Below, piece after piece: positions 1 to 6,918 of a DNA stretch of 15,752 nt. Each line of letters starts with the position of its first letter. Within the stretch, counting starts at the first letter, position 1. The notes under the pieces are model-generated. The model did no database searches. It saw nothing but the letters and a program-made list of their open reading frames with translations, and had not been told where the DNA came from. This stretch comes from JAIOPA01 sp964655175 (GTDB lineage: Bacteria > Eisenbacteria > RBG-16-71-46): NCBI GenBank assembly GCA_964655175.1, contig CAZZLY010000068.1, positions 1-15,752 on the forward strand, given 5' to 3'. A program made the translations under genes and the position numbers.

Positions 1-160
1 CGGCGTCGCGGTACACGAGCGCCTCGGCGACCGCGTGCTGCACGAGCTTCTCGACGGAATGGTGTGCCGCCGGGGTCCCCGGCAGGGCACCCACATGGAC
101 CATGCCGATGAGGGCACGGGGCTGGCCGAACATCTGGGTGAACCGATCGCGGGGAGCCAT
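1..160 (-). CDS. BtpA/SgcQ family protein, N-terminal part (gene runs off the left edge)
   Basis: An open frame reads leftward from an ATG at 158-160 and is still open at base 1, giving 53 residues. It contains the block IGMVHVGALPGTP at about residues 18-30, followed by a helix (residues 36-50, VEKLVQHAVAEALVY). This matches the start of BtpA-family TIM-barrel proteins, whose first strand reads roughly IGMVHLxPLPGSP and is followed by a helix ending in an Asp-Ala/Gly pair. The best known member, cyanobacterial BtpA, is needed for photosystem I stability; most other members have no proven role and sit in varied metabolic contexts. The ribosome-binding site is weak, and an ATG at codon 10 is an alternative start. 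The catalytic part lies outside the window, so only the family can be named. The gene is divergent from the lipoprotein gene, with a 134-bp shared promoter region. Confidence 0.72.
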   Translation of the reverse strand, partial: MAPRDRFTQMFGQPRALIGMVHVGALPGTPAAHHSVEKLVQHAVAEALVYRDA

Positions 161-294
161 GGTCGCAGGTTATGCGGCAAGCGCGGCTCCGTCCACCGGT
201 CCGGTTCCCCCCTTGCCACGGGGCGGCACGCGGTGGCAGCGTGACGCCCGAGCGCGCGTCGCGTGAACGCGCCCGACCGACCCGGAGGAATCCC

Positions 295-1083
295 ATGTCC
301 ACCGTGCACCGACCCCTGTGGCGGGTCGCCCTCGTGAGCCTGATGACGTTCGCACTGGTCGGCTGCAGCAAGGATTCGCCGACGCAACCCGGCGGATCGA
401 CCGTGTCGCTGACCGACGCCGACGACGTCTCGGTGATGGTCGGCATGTCCCTGTCGCGCGGGCTCGTGGGCGATCCCGCGACCGCGGGTGCGCCCGGCAG
501 CGCGCTGGCCTCCGCCCGGCAGGCGACGACCGACACGACGATCGTCACCCCGTTCGTGACCTGGTCGCTGTCGCGCACCTTCTATAGTGCGCTCGGTGCC
601 GTGCAGCCGACCTACGACCCGGTCACCACGGTGCGCATGACCGCGGCCGCCCGCGGCGTGGGCGCCGTCCGGACCCTCACGGACACGGTCACCTTCGGCA
701 GCGCCGCCGCGCTGGACGTGCGCGGGCTGTCGGCGTTGCAGGACACGCTGGTGTGCAACGGCACGCGCCAGGACACGCTGCTCGCGTCGTTCCACTCGCC
801 GATGCACAACATGCGCATGCATCACTACCTCGAGGGTCGGGAGACGCGTGTCGGGGTGCGCCACCTCAAGCCCGTGAATCTGCACCCGTGGCCGTTGAGC
901 GGTACCGCGACGTGGACGTTGTCGGTGGACAAGCTGCGCACGGGCGATCGCGGCAGCGTCGAGCGGCATTACACGTGCACCGCGGTCGTCGTGTTCAACG
1001 GCACACGCAACGTGTCGCTGACCGTGGACGGCATGCACCGCTACACGCTCGACCTGCTCACGGGCGCGGTCGTGCGCGCCTGA
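295..1083 (+). CDS. Hypothetical lipoprotein
   Basis: The 262-residue protein begins with a signal peptide: two early Arg residues, a hydrophobic stretch at about residues 11-22 and the lipobox LVGC ending at Cys24. It should be lipidated and anchored in a membrane facing the periplasm or surface. The ATG was chosen because GGAGGAA lies at 284-290, close upstream; longer versions of this frame start far upstream of this site. After the Cys comes a Ser/Pro/Thr-rich linker (KDSPTQPGGST), then a region rich in Thr, Val and Ser that looks like beta-sheet. Two cysteines (in LVCNGT and HYTCTA) could pair. I recognise no enzyme motif and no family. It is followed by a strong stem-loop, so it is probably transcribed alone. 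Confidence 0.8.
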   Translation: MSTVHRPLWRVALVSLMTFALVGCSKDSPTQPGGSTVSLTDADDVSVMVGMSLSRGLVGDPATAGAPGSALASARQATTDTTIVTPFVTWSLSRTFYSALGAVQPTYDPVTTVRMTAAARGVGAVRTLTDTVTFGSAAALDVRGLSALQDTLVCNGTRQDTLLASFHSPMHNMRMHHYLEGRETRVGVRHLKPVNLHPWPLSGTATWTLSVDKLRTGDRGSVERHYTCTAVVVFNGTRNVSLTVDGMHRYTLDLLTGAVVRA

Positions 1084-1099
1084 GGCGCCGCGAACTCGC

Positions 1100-1136
1100 A
1101 CGGCCCCGCGGACCCGGAACACGTCCGCGGGGCCGT
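1100..1136 (+). terminator. Stem-loop after the lipoprotein gene
   Basis: A perfect 14-bp inverted repeat (1100-1113 with 1123-1136, starting ACGGCCCC) surrounds a 9-nt loop, 17 bp after the lipoprotein stop codon. No T-run follows, so it may act as a T-poor intrinsic terminator or as an mRNA 3'-end stabiliser. Confidence 0.6.
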
Positions 1137-1212
1137 TCGCGTGATGTGGCATGCTGATGCCCCGGGCGCACCGTGATCGGGCCCCGCGCACCCCTCGACC
1201 CCGGAACCTCCC

Positions 1213-2127
1213 ATGCGTCTCGTCACCTCGCTGGCTCGAATCGGACTCGTGCTCATCGCGTGCGCCTCGCCGCTCAAGGCCGAGCCACGCCCGTACACGG
1301 TGGTGCTGGGCACCGCGCAGGACGGTGGCCTGCCGCAGGCGGGCTGTCGCCGCGACTGCTGCGCGCACGGCCGACACGCCGCGGTCGCGAGCCTCGCGCT
1401 GGTGGACCCCGCCGCGGGGCGCTGGTGGCTGTTCGATGCGACGCCGGATCTGCGCGAGCAGCTCGCGCGCATGCGCACGATCGCGCCGGCCTGCACGCTC
1501 GCGGGCGTGTTCGTCACGCACGCGCACATCGGGCACTACACCGGGCTCATGCAGTTCGGGCGCGAGGTCATGGGGATGCGCGGGCTGCCCGTGTGGGCGA
1601 TGCCGCGCATGCGCGCGTTCCTCACCGACAACGGCCCGTGGAGCCAGCTCGTGCGACTCGAGCAGATCGCGCTGCAGCCGCTGGCGGCCGATTCCAGCGT
1701 CGCGCTGGGCGACTCGCTGCGCGTGACGCCGTTCCGCGTGCCGCACCGCGACGAGTACTCCGAGACCGTGGGCTTCCGCATCGCGACGTCGCAGGGCGCG
1801 GTGGTCTTCCTGCCCGACATCGACAAGTGGGAGCGTTGGGATCGGCGCATCGAGGACGTGCTCACGGGCACGACGGCGGCCTACCTCGACGGCACGTTCT
1901 TCGACGCGAGCGAACTGCCCGGGCGCGACCTGCGCGAGATCCCGCACCCGTTCATCGTGGAATCCCTCGCGCGCTTCGCCCCCCTGGCGCCGAGCGACCG
2001 CGCGCGCGTGCGGTTCGTGCACCTCAACCACACCAACCGCGCCGCGATCCCGGGTCGCGCCGAACGGCGTCGCATCGAGCGCGCCGGGATGCACGTGGCC
2101 GTCGAGGGCGAACGCGTCACGCTGTGA
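1213..2127 (+). CDS. Exported PqqB-like metallo-beta-lactamase-fold hydrolase
   Basis: The 304-residue protein has the metallo-beta-lactamase signature THAHIGH at residues 102-108. Further metal-ligand candidates are His178 (VPHRDE), the Asp residues of LPDIDKW (202, 204) and His270/His273 in HLNHTN. The early block GTAQDGGLPQAGC followed by CC (residues 33-50) is typical of the PqqB-like branch, where PqqB proteins carry a comparable glycine-rich segment. The N-terminus is a signal peptide. LIAC ending at Cys17 fits a lipobox, though cleavage after LKA (residue 23) is also possible. Classical PqqB is cytoplasmic and acts in pyrroloquinoline quinone synthesis, and no other pqq gene is visible here, so this is best called a PqqB-like exported hydrolase of unknown substrate. 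The ribosome-binding site is weak. The gene converges on the PhnA-like gene with only 15 bp between them. Confidence 0.85.
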   Translation: MRLVTSLARIGLVLIACASPLKAEPRPYTVVLGTAQDGGLPQAGCRRDCCAHGRHAAVASLALVDPAAGRWWLFDATPDLREQLARMRTIAPACTLAGVFVTHAHIGHYTGLMQFGREVMGMRGLPVWAMPRMRAFLTDNGPWSQLVRLEQIALQPLAADSSVALGDSLRVTPFRVPHRDEYSETVGFRIATSQGAVVFLPDIDKWERWDRRIEDVLTGTTAAYLDGTFFDASELPGRDLREIPHPFIVESLARFAPLAPSDRARVRFVHLNHTNRAAIPGRAERRRIERAGMHVAVEGERVTL

Positions 2128-2142
2128 CGCACCGCGTGGCGG

Positions 2143-2352
2143 TCAGGCCTTCTTGAGGAACTCCGTCCGCAGCACGATCGTGCTCTTGCCCGAACCGCAT
2201 TCCACTTCGCCGGGCTTGGACGTGAGGCGGATGCCCTTGAACAGCGTGCCGCGCTTGAGCACCTGCGACGAGCCCTTCACCTTGAGGTCCTTGATCACGG
2301 TGACGGCGTCGCCGTCGGCCAGTGCGTTGCCGTTGCTGTCACGGACGTCCAT
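2143..2352 (-). CDS. PhnA/YjdM C-terminal-domain protein, short form
   Basis: The 69 residues match the C-terminal domain of the PhnA/YjdM family almost end to end: DSNGNALADGDAVTVIKDLKVKGSS, then LKRGT, IRL and the final EFLKK, all with close counterparts in E. coli YjdM. The N-terminal zinc ribbon of full-length members (about 40 residues with CxxC pairs) is absent. There is no room for it, because the upstream codons in frame are a Pro/Arg-rich stretch without cysteines. The ATG at 2350-2352 is preceded by GAGG at suitable spacing. Despite its historical name, PhnA/YjdM has no demonstrated part in phosphonate breakdown and its role is unknown. It lies 60 bp downstream of the ubiD-like gene on the same strand and may be the last gene of that transcript. 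Confidence 0.85.
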   Translation of the reverse strand: MDVRDSNGNALADGDAVTVIKDLKVKGSSQVLKRGTLFKGIRLTSKPGEVECGSGKSTIVLRTEFLKKA

Positions 2353-2412
2353 GGGGACCTCGCTCGTTCGGGGATTCGGGGAGGGACGGGAACGCGGCAA
2401 GCGGCGACGCGC

Positions 2413-4197
2413 TCACTTGCCCCACCAACCGTCCACGCGCTGGATGACCTCGGGCAGGTTCTCGACCGGGTCGGGATAGCCGCTCTTGAACGTGGCGTCG
2501 ATGCCGAGCGGGCCGCGGCACACCGTCCACGCGCCACGCGTCTCGGTGCGCGAGGGGACGACGTCGCGCGCGCAATCGAAGCGCGTGAACACGCCCCACA
2601 GCAGCAGGTCGTCGTCGTCGAGCGGCACGTCCTCGCTCACCGTGGCGATCAGCTTGACGTGCGCGTACTCCGGACGCTTCACCAACGCCTCGACGACGGC
2701 GCGCCCCTCGCCGCGCACCTGCACCACGAGCAGACCGCCCCACGCGAGGCGCCAGTCCTTGATGCGCGCATCGTGTTCGCGCGGATCGGGCAGCGACGCG
2801 ATCAGCTCGGAGGCCGGTACGGCTGCCGTGGCCGAGCCGCCCGAGGAGCCCACCGGGCGCGCGTGCGACTGCGCGTCGATCACCATCTTGCTGCCCAGAT
2901 TCATGCGACCGCTGGTGAAGTCGAGCGTGTCCAGCGGCACGCCGGGCACGAGCAGGAAGTCCTCGGCCGGATCGAAGTGGCGCGCGATCGCCTCGAACAC
3001 CTGCCGCCGATCGCGCGGGTCCACATCGGCGTCCACCAGCACGATCGCCTTGGTGAGCGAGAGCTGACCCGTACCCATGAGGCCGAGCGCGGTCTTCATG
3101 CCCTCCTTGGCGTAGCGGTTCTCGACCGACACGACGAGCAGGTTGTGGAACCCGGCCTCGAAGTACGCCCACAGGTCCACGATCTCGGGGTGGATCACCT
3201 TGAGCACGCCCGAGAACATGTCCTGCACCGCCTCGCCCATGTACTTGTCCTCCTGCGGCGGCTTGCCCACGACGCTCGCCTGGAAGAGGGGCTGACGACG
3301 GTGCGTGACGTTCTTGACGTGGAACACCGGGAACGGTGCGGCGTGCGAGTAGTGTCCGAAGTGATCGCCGAACGGCCCCTCGGTGCGACGCTCGCCCGGC
3401 GGCACGACGCCCTCGATGACGAACTCGGCGTCGGCGGGCACGCGCATGTTCAACGATCGCGCGCGCGCCATGCGCGTCGGCCTGCCGCGCAGGAACCCCG
3501 CGAACGCGAGCTCGTCGATGCCCTCGGGCAGCGGCGCCACCCCCGACAACAGCGTCGCGGGATCGGCACCCACCGCGACCGCGACCTCGAGCCCCTGACC
3601 CTTCTTCTCGGCCTTGTGGTAGTGCACGCCGCCGCCCTTGCCGATCTGCCAGTGCATGCCGGTGGTCTTGGCGTCGTACACGTGGATGCGGTACAGGCCC
3701 AGATTGCGCTTGTGCGTCTCGGGGTCCTCGGTGAACACGAGCGGGAACGTCACGAAGCGCCCGCCGTCCTTGGGCCACAGCTTGAGGATCGGGAGCGACG
3801 ACAGGTCGGCGCCGAGCGAGCACTCCTGCGCGGGGCCGGCGTTGAGCGACTGCGGCCGCGACGCGAGCACGCGACCGGCGTGACGACGCAGTCCCCACAG
3901 GTCCGAGATCGCCTTGGGCGGCAGCGCGTGGAAGATCTCCTCGATCTCGGCGCCGACCGCGCGCGAGGAGCGTCCGAGCGCCCACTCGATGCGGCGCGTG
4001 GCGGCGAGCACGTTGACCGCGAGCGGGAAGCGCGCACCGCGCACGTTCTCGAACACGAGCAGCGGCCCCTGTTCGCGCGCCTCGCGCCAACCGATCTCGG
4101 TGACCTCGTACTTCCAGTCCACCTCGCGCGTGATGCGCTTGACGTCGCCCTTGGCCTCGCAGAACGCGACGAACTCACCCAACGTGCGGAAGCTCAT
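2413..4197 (-). CDS. ubiD: UbiD-family prenyl-FMN-dependent decarboxylase (quinone biosynthesis)
   Basis: The 594-residue protein belongs to the UbiD family, which decarboxylates aromatic or unsaturated acids using prenylated FMN. Visible landmarks are Arg170 in LYRIHVYD, the GADPA block at 210-214, and EGPFGD at 273-278, which supplies the acidic catalytic pair (Glu273, Asp278) that works with the Arg. MNLGSKMVIDA (432-442) is also typical. It is longer than E. coli UbiD (about 497 residues). The extra length is spread towards the C-terminus, as in the branch often labelled menaquinone biosynthesis decarboxylase. The ATG at 4195-4197 overlaps the ubiX stop codon as ATGA, which fixes the start and implies translational coupling. 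The substrate is either a prenylated 4-hydroxybenzoate (ubiquinone) or a prenylated dihydroxynaphthoate of the futalosine pathway (MqnL-like); the sequence alone does not decide. Confidence 0.93.
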   Translation of the reverse strand: MSFRTLGEFVAFCEAKGDVKRITREVDWKYEVTEIGWREAREQGPLLVFENVRGARFPLAVNVLAATRRIEWALGRSSRAVGAEIEEIFHALPPKAISDLWGLRRHAGRVLASRPQSLNAGPAQECSLGADLSSLPILKLWPKDGGRFVTFPLVFTEDPETHKRNLGLYRIHVYDAKTTGMHWQIGKGGGVHYHKAEKKGQGLEVAVAVGADPATLLSGVAPLPEGIDELAFAGFLRGRPTRMARARSLNMRVPADAEFVIEGVVPPGERRTEGPFGDHFGHYSHAAPFPVFHVKNVTHRRQPLFQASVVGKPPQEDKYMGEAVQDMFSGVLKVIHPEIVDLWAYFEAGFHNLLVVSVENRYAKEGMKTALGLMGTGQLSLTKAIVLVDADVDPRDRRQVFEAIARHFDPAEDFLLVPGVPLDTLDFTSGRMNLGSKMVIDAQSHARPVGSSGGSATAAVPASELIASLPDPREHDARIKDWRLAWGGLLVVQVRGEGRAVVEALVKRPEYAHVKLIATVSEDVPLDDDDLLLWGVFTRFDCARDVVPSRTETRGAWTVCRGPLGIDATFKSGYPDPVENLPEVIQRVDGWWGK

Positions 4198-4748
4198 GCC
4201 AGATCGCCCTCGCGCCAGCCCTCGCCGGCGGGTTCGCCGAGCAGGTGCAGCACCTTGTCGGTGTAGCCGCCGACCAACTGATCCAGATCGCGCGGATTGC
4301 GGTACCACGGCGGCGAGACGGGCATGATCACCGCGCCCTCGCGCGACAGCTTGAGCATGTTCTCGAGCGCGATGCCCGACAGCGGCGTCTCACGCACGCA
4401 GATCACGAGTCGCATGCGCTCCTTGAGCGCGACCGCGGCGGCGCGCGTGATGAGCGTGTCGGCGATGCCGGTGGCGATCTTCGCCAACGTGCTCACGCTG
4501 CACGGCAGGATGATCATGGCGTCGTAGCGATTGCTGCCGCTGGCGAACGGTGCGGCCAGATCGTCGTCGCGGAACACCTTCTTCACGAACGGTTCGAGGT
4601 CGCTGGGCTTGATCTCGAGCTCGCCGTGCAGCACGTGGCGCGCCCAATCCGAGAGCACCAGGTACTTGTCGCCCGGGCAGCGCTTCACGAAGTCCACGCC
4701 GTACGCGGCGCCACTGGCACCGGTCATCGCGATCAGGTATCGAGCCAT
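4194..4748 (-). CDS. ubiX: UbiX-family flavin prenyltransferase
   Basis: The 184-residue protein has the standard UbiX/Pad1 layout. TGASGAAYG at residues 9-17 is the flavin-phosphate loop, PCSVSTLAKIATG at 82-94 is the central conserved block, and RETPLS at 119-124 binds the phosphate of the prenyl donor. UbiX joins a dimethylallyl group to reduced FMN and makes the prenyl-FMN cofactor that the adjacent UbiD protein requires, so the pair forms a functional unit. The usual PAFY-like segment reads SPPWYRNP here, as is common in UbiX. The ATG at 4746-4748 has GGAGG about 9 bases upstream. The stop codon overlaps the ubiD start by 4 bp. The gene lies 53 bp downstream of the ubiA-like gene in the same direction. 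Confidence 0.95.
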   Translation of the reverse strand: MARYLIAMTGASGAAYGVDFVKRCPGDKYLVLSDWARHVLHGELEIKPSDLEPFVKKVFRDDDLAAPFASGSNRYDAMIILPCSVSTLAKIATGIADTLITRAAAVALKERMRLVICVRETPLSGIALENMLKLSREGAVIMPVSPPWYRNPRDLDQLVGGYTDKVLHLLGEPAGEGWREGDLA

Positions 4749-4801
4749 CGTCGTGCGCCTCCGGGCGCGGATGTGCGGCGGGCGACCGGCGCCCGCGCGC
4801 C

Positions 4802-5710
4802 CTAGCGGAATCCGCCGGCCGCCATGCGGGCGGCCAGCACGGTGGCGAGCACGAGGAAGCCCACCACCACGTTCGTCTTGAAGAAGGCCAGGTTCACGTC
4901 CTCGGCCCACTTCTGTTCGAGCCACAGCAGCACCACCGTGGCCTTGAAGCCGAGGAGCGTGGCGACCGCCCACGGCACGTTCGGCATGCCGTTCGCGGTG
5001 GCGATCGTCCATGCGGCCACCGCCAATGCGGCCATCGCGACCAGGTGCAGCAACCACGACACGCGCAGTGCGCGGGCGCGCCCGAGCCACACGACCATGC
5101 TGTGGATGCCGTTCGCACGGTCGCTGGCCTCGTCGAGCGTGGCGTAGATGACGTCGAAGCCGGTGACCCAGCCGAGCGCGAACACCGCGATCGCGATCGC
5201 GGGACCGCTGCCCGCGAGATCGGGATGCGCCGCCGCGAAGCCCGCGAGCGGCGCGAGCGCCAGCGCCACGCCCACACCCACGTGGCAGAGCGGCGTGAAC
5301 CGCTTGAGCCACGGATAGAGCGCGAACACCGCGAACGGGATCACGGCCACGCGCAGGTACCACGGCCCCAGCACCGCGCACGCGCCCAGGTACACCACCG
5401 TGCTCACCACGAGCAGCGCCACCGCCTCCGCGAGCTTCATGCGACCGGCGGGCAACTCGCGCACCTGCGTGCGCGGATTGCGCGCATCGATGTGGCGGTC
5501 GATGACGCGATTGAGCGTCATCGCTGCGGTGCGCGCGCCGACGGCGGCGACGGCGATGAGCAGCCAGCGCGTCGGCTCGAGCGCGGGTCCGGTCACCGAG
5601 AACACGCCCGCCAGGATGAGCGGCAACGAGAACAGGGTGTGCTCGAACCGCACGAACGAGGCGTACGTGCGCAGGCGATCGGCGGGTGCGGCGGTGGAGG
5701 CGGGGGTCAT
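4802..5710 (-). CDS. ubiA: UbiA-family polyprenyltransferase (quinone biosynthesis)
   Basis: This 302-residue integral membrane protein has about eight or nine hydrophobic segments. It carries both Asp-rich motifs of UbiA prenyltransferases: NRVIDRHID at residues 67-75 (Asn67, Asp71, Asp75) and DVIYATLDEASD at 186-197 (Asp186, Asp193, Asp197), which bind the Mg-diphosphate of the prenyl donor. It would attach a polyprenyl tail to an aromatic acid, giving the substrate for the adjacent UbiX/UbiD pair. It could be the 4-hydroxybenzoate enzyme of the ubiquinone route, or MqnP, which prenylates 1,4-dihydroxy-6-naphthoate in the futalosine menaquinone route. The second is attractive if the host belongs to the FCB group, where menaquinone is the usual quinone. 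The ATG at 5708-5710 matches the usual family N-terminus; upstream in-frame codons give an Arg/Gly-rich non-conserved stretch. No clear ribosome-binding site is seen. Confidence 0.92.
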   Translation of the reverse strand: MTPASTAAPADRLRTYASFVRFEHTLFSLPLILAGVFSVTGPALEPTRWLLIAVAAVGARTAAMTLNRVIDRHIDARNPRTQVRELPAGRMKLAEAVALLVVSTVVYLGACAVLGPWYLRVAVIPFAVFALYPWLKRFTPLCHVGVGVALALAPLAGFAAAHPDLAGSGPAIAIAVFALGWVTGFDVIYATLDEASDRANGIHSMVVWLGRARALRVSWLLHLVAMAALAVAAWTIATANGMPNVPWAVATLLGFKATVVLLWLEQKWAEDVNLAFFKTNVVVGFLVLATVLAARMAAGGFR

Positions 5711-6216
5711 GGGAGAGGCCGCCCGGGCGGGGCCGGTGCGGTCCGACAGTCTATCGAGAGCGCGTCCCCACGACCAACCTGTCCGACCGGCCCTCGAGCG
5801 GCCACCTTTGCGGCCCGCGGGCGAGGCACCACCCGCCGAAGTTCGGCCCCACTGAACCCGCCGCGCCCCGGTCGCGTCCATGTATCAGCGTCGGTCCTGA
5901 CGACACTTCTTGTTCAGGCAGCCGAGGGCGGCAACCCTCGGACTAAAGAGAGAAGCACCTCCGGGTCCCTCCTGAATCGAAGACGTCGTCACACACGGAA
6001 CTCCCCCGGGTTCCGGACGTCTACAGCGACTCCCACCTCAACGCCGATTCGCTCCCGCGAGTCGGCGCGTCGCTTTTCAGGCCAGCCGCCACGGGCGGGA
6101 GCCCGTCGAGCGGTGAGAGCGGCATCGCACCATGCCTGACGCCTGCAGGGATGAGGCCTCGACGCCGCAGCCGGGTCTTGCCCCGCGCGCGAGAAGTGTG
6201 GTCACCTTGACGGTCC
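5711..6216. other. Gene-free stretch between ubiA and the secreted protein gene
   Basis: These 506 bases separate divergent genes. No frame reads like protein. Bases 5711-5912 show only GC-rich sequence and must contain the ubiA promoter, which I cannot place. Bases 5913-6077 hold the stem-loop series described separately. Bases 6086-6113 form another hairpin: ACGGGC and GCCCGT around a GGGA (GNRA-type) loop, with an outer CCGC/GCGG. No motif of a known riboswitch (cobalamin, TPP, SAM, glycine, c-di-GMP) could be matched. Confidence 0.6.
5913..6077 (+). promoter_or_regulatory. Candidate structured RNA leader: three nested stem-loops ending in TTTT
   Basis: Three stem-loops follow one another, each with an outer and an inner helix separated by a one-sided internal loop. 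The first pairs TTCAGG 5913-5918 with CCTGAA 5971-5976 and encloses CCGAGGG/CCCTCGG (5922-5928, 5935-5941). The second pairs AGACGTC 5981-5987 with GACGTCT 6016-6022 and encloses CGGAAC/GTTCCG (5996-6001, 6010-6015). The third pairs AGCGAC 6025-6030 with GTCGCT 6069-6074 and encloses an 11-bp stem (6042-6052 with 6057-6067, one G-T pair). T 6074-6077 follows, so the third looks like an intrinsic terminator on the plus strand. The block lies 140 bp before a small secreted protein gene and the TonB receptor gene, which would suit a ligand-sensing leader or a small RNA. The helices are read directly; the function is inference. Confidence 0.5.
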
Positions 6217-6831
6217 ATGCGCGCCCCCCTCCGCTCTGTGATCGTCCTCGTGACGCTGCTCGTCCTCGCGGTGTTGGCCCCGTCCGCGCGGGCCGCGAGC
6301 GCGTTCACCGCGTCGCACGACCACGCGCTGGCGGGCGAAGCGGTCACGTTCGAATGGCAGGGCCTCTCGGCCGATGCGCACGAGGTCGAGCTCGAACTGT
6401 CGCTCGACGGCGGCCGCTGGATCCGCATCTCGCCGGGTCTGGAACCGCGCGACGGCCGCTTCGTGTGGACCGTGCCCGGTGGCCTCTCGGGTGCAGGGCG
6501 CGTCCGCCTGCGCGTCGGTGGTCGCCACGACGAAGCGGTCGTCGCGGAACTCGCCCTGCGGGTCGCAAGCGAGATGCGCCTCGGACCCTCGAGCACGAAC
6601 GACGCGTGGTGGTCGCTGGAATCGCACGGCGCGCCGTGCGACGCCGTGCGCGAGACGGCCGTGTGGTCGTCGCTCACGAACGTCACCGTGTTCACGCACG
6701 ACCCCTCGCCGACGCACACCGGGGAACCCGCGCGCGTCGAAGTCGAATCGCCGAGCACGGCCGAACCGACGGCCGCACCCGCCGAACCCCGCGCCTTCAC
6801 CGCGCCCCGCCGAACCCCGCTGCGGAACTGA
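6217..6831 (+). CDS. Hypothetical secreted protein with one Ig-like domain
   Basis: The 204-residue protein starts with a clear signal peptide: MRAPLR, a Val/Leu-rich core and a likely cleavage site after ARA at about residue 26. Residues 28-115 look like a single immunoglobulin-like beta-sandwich. They have alternating hydrophobic strands such as VTFEWQG, VELELSLDGG and FVWTVPGG, a pattern also seen in fibronectin-III or Ig-like modules that bind sugars or proteins. The remainder holds one Cys (HGAPCD) and ends in a Pro/Ala/Glu-rich tail that should be disordered. I recognise no named family. It lies 87 bp upstream of the TonB receptor on the same strand and downstream of the structured leader, so the two genes may share a transcript and an uptake role at the cell surface. 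The start has no clear ribosome-binding site. Confidence 0.7.
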   Translation: MRAPLRSVIVLVTLLVLAVLAPSARAASAFTASHDHALAGEAVTFEWQGLSADAHEVELELSLDGGRWIRISPGLEPRDGRFVWTVPGGLSGAGRVRLRVGGRHDEAVVAELALRVASEMRLGPSSTNDAWWSLESHGAPCDAVRETAVWSSLTNVTVFTHDPSPTHTGEPARVEVESPSTAEPTAAPAEPRAFTAPRRTPLRN

Positions 6832-6918
6832 TCGCACTCCCGACACCGACCGTCGTTCCATTCGCGCACCCACCGTGCGCGCCTCCGTCGTGTTGTGTCC
6901 CCTCTTCCGGGAGTGAAG

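Noticed and set aside
2659..4266. Open frame of 535 codons on the plus strand opposite ubiD
   Set aside because: It is antisense to a clear UbiD-family protein and has an Arg/His/Leu-biased composition without any domain.
5913..5945. Resemblance to the TCAGGC...GGAC part of glycine riboswitches
   Set aside because: The rest of the glycine aptamer, notably the CCGCCGAAGG-type segment, is missing, and the neighbouring genes are not glycine-related.
6079..6216. Possible cobalamin riboswitch before the TonB receptor region
   Set aside because: Neither the GCCACTG-type box nor the AGxCxGGAGACCxGCC-type B12 box is present.
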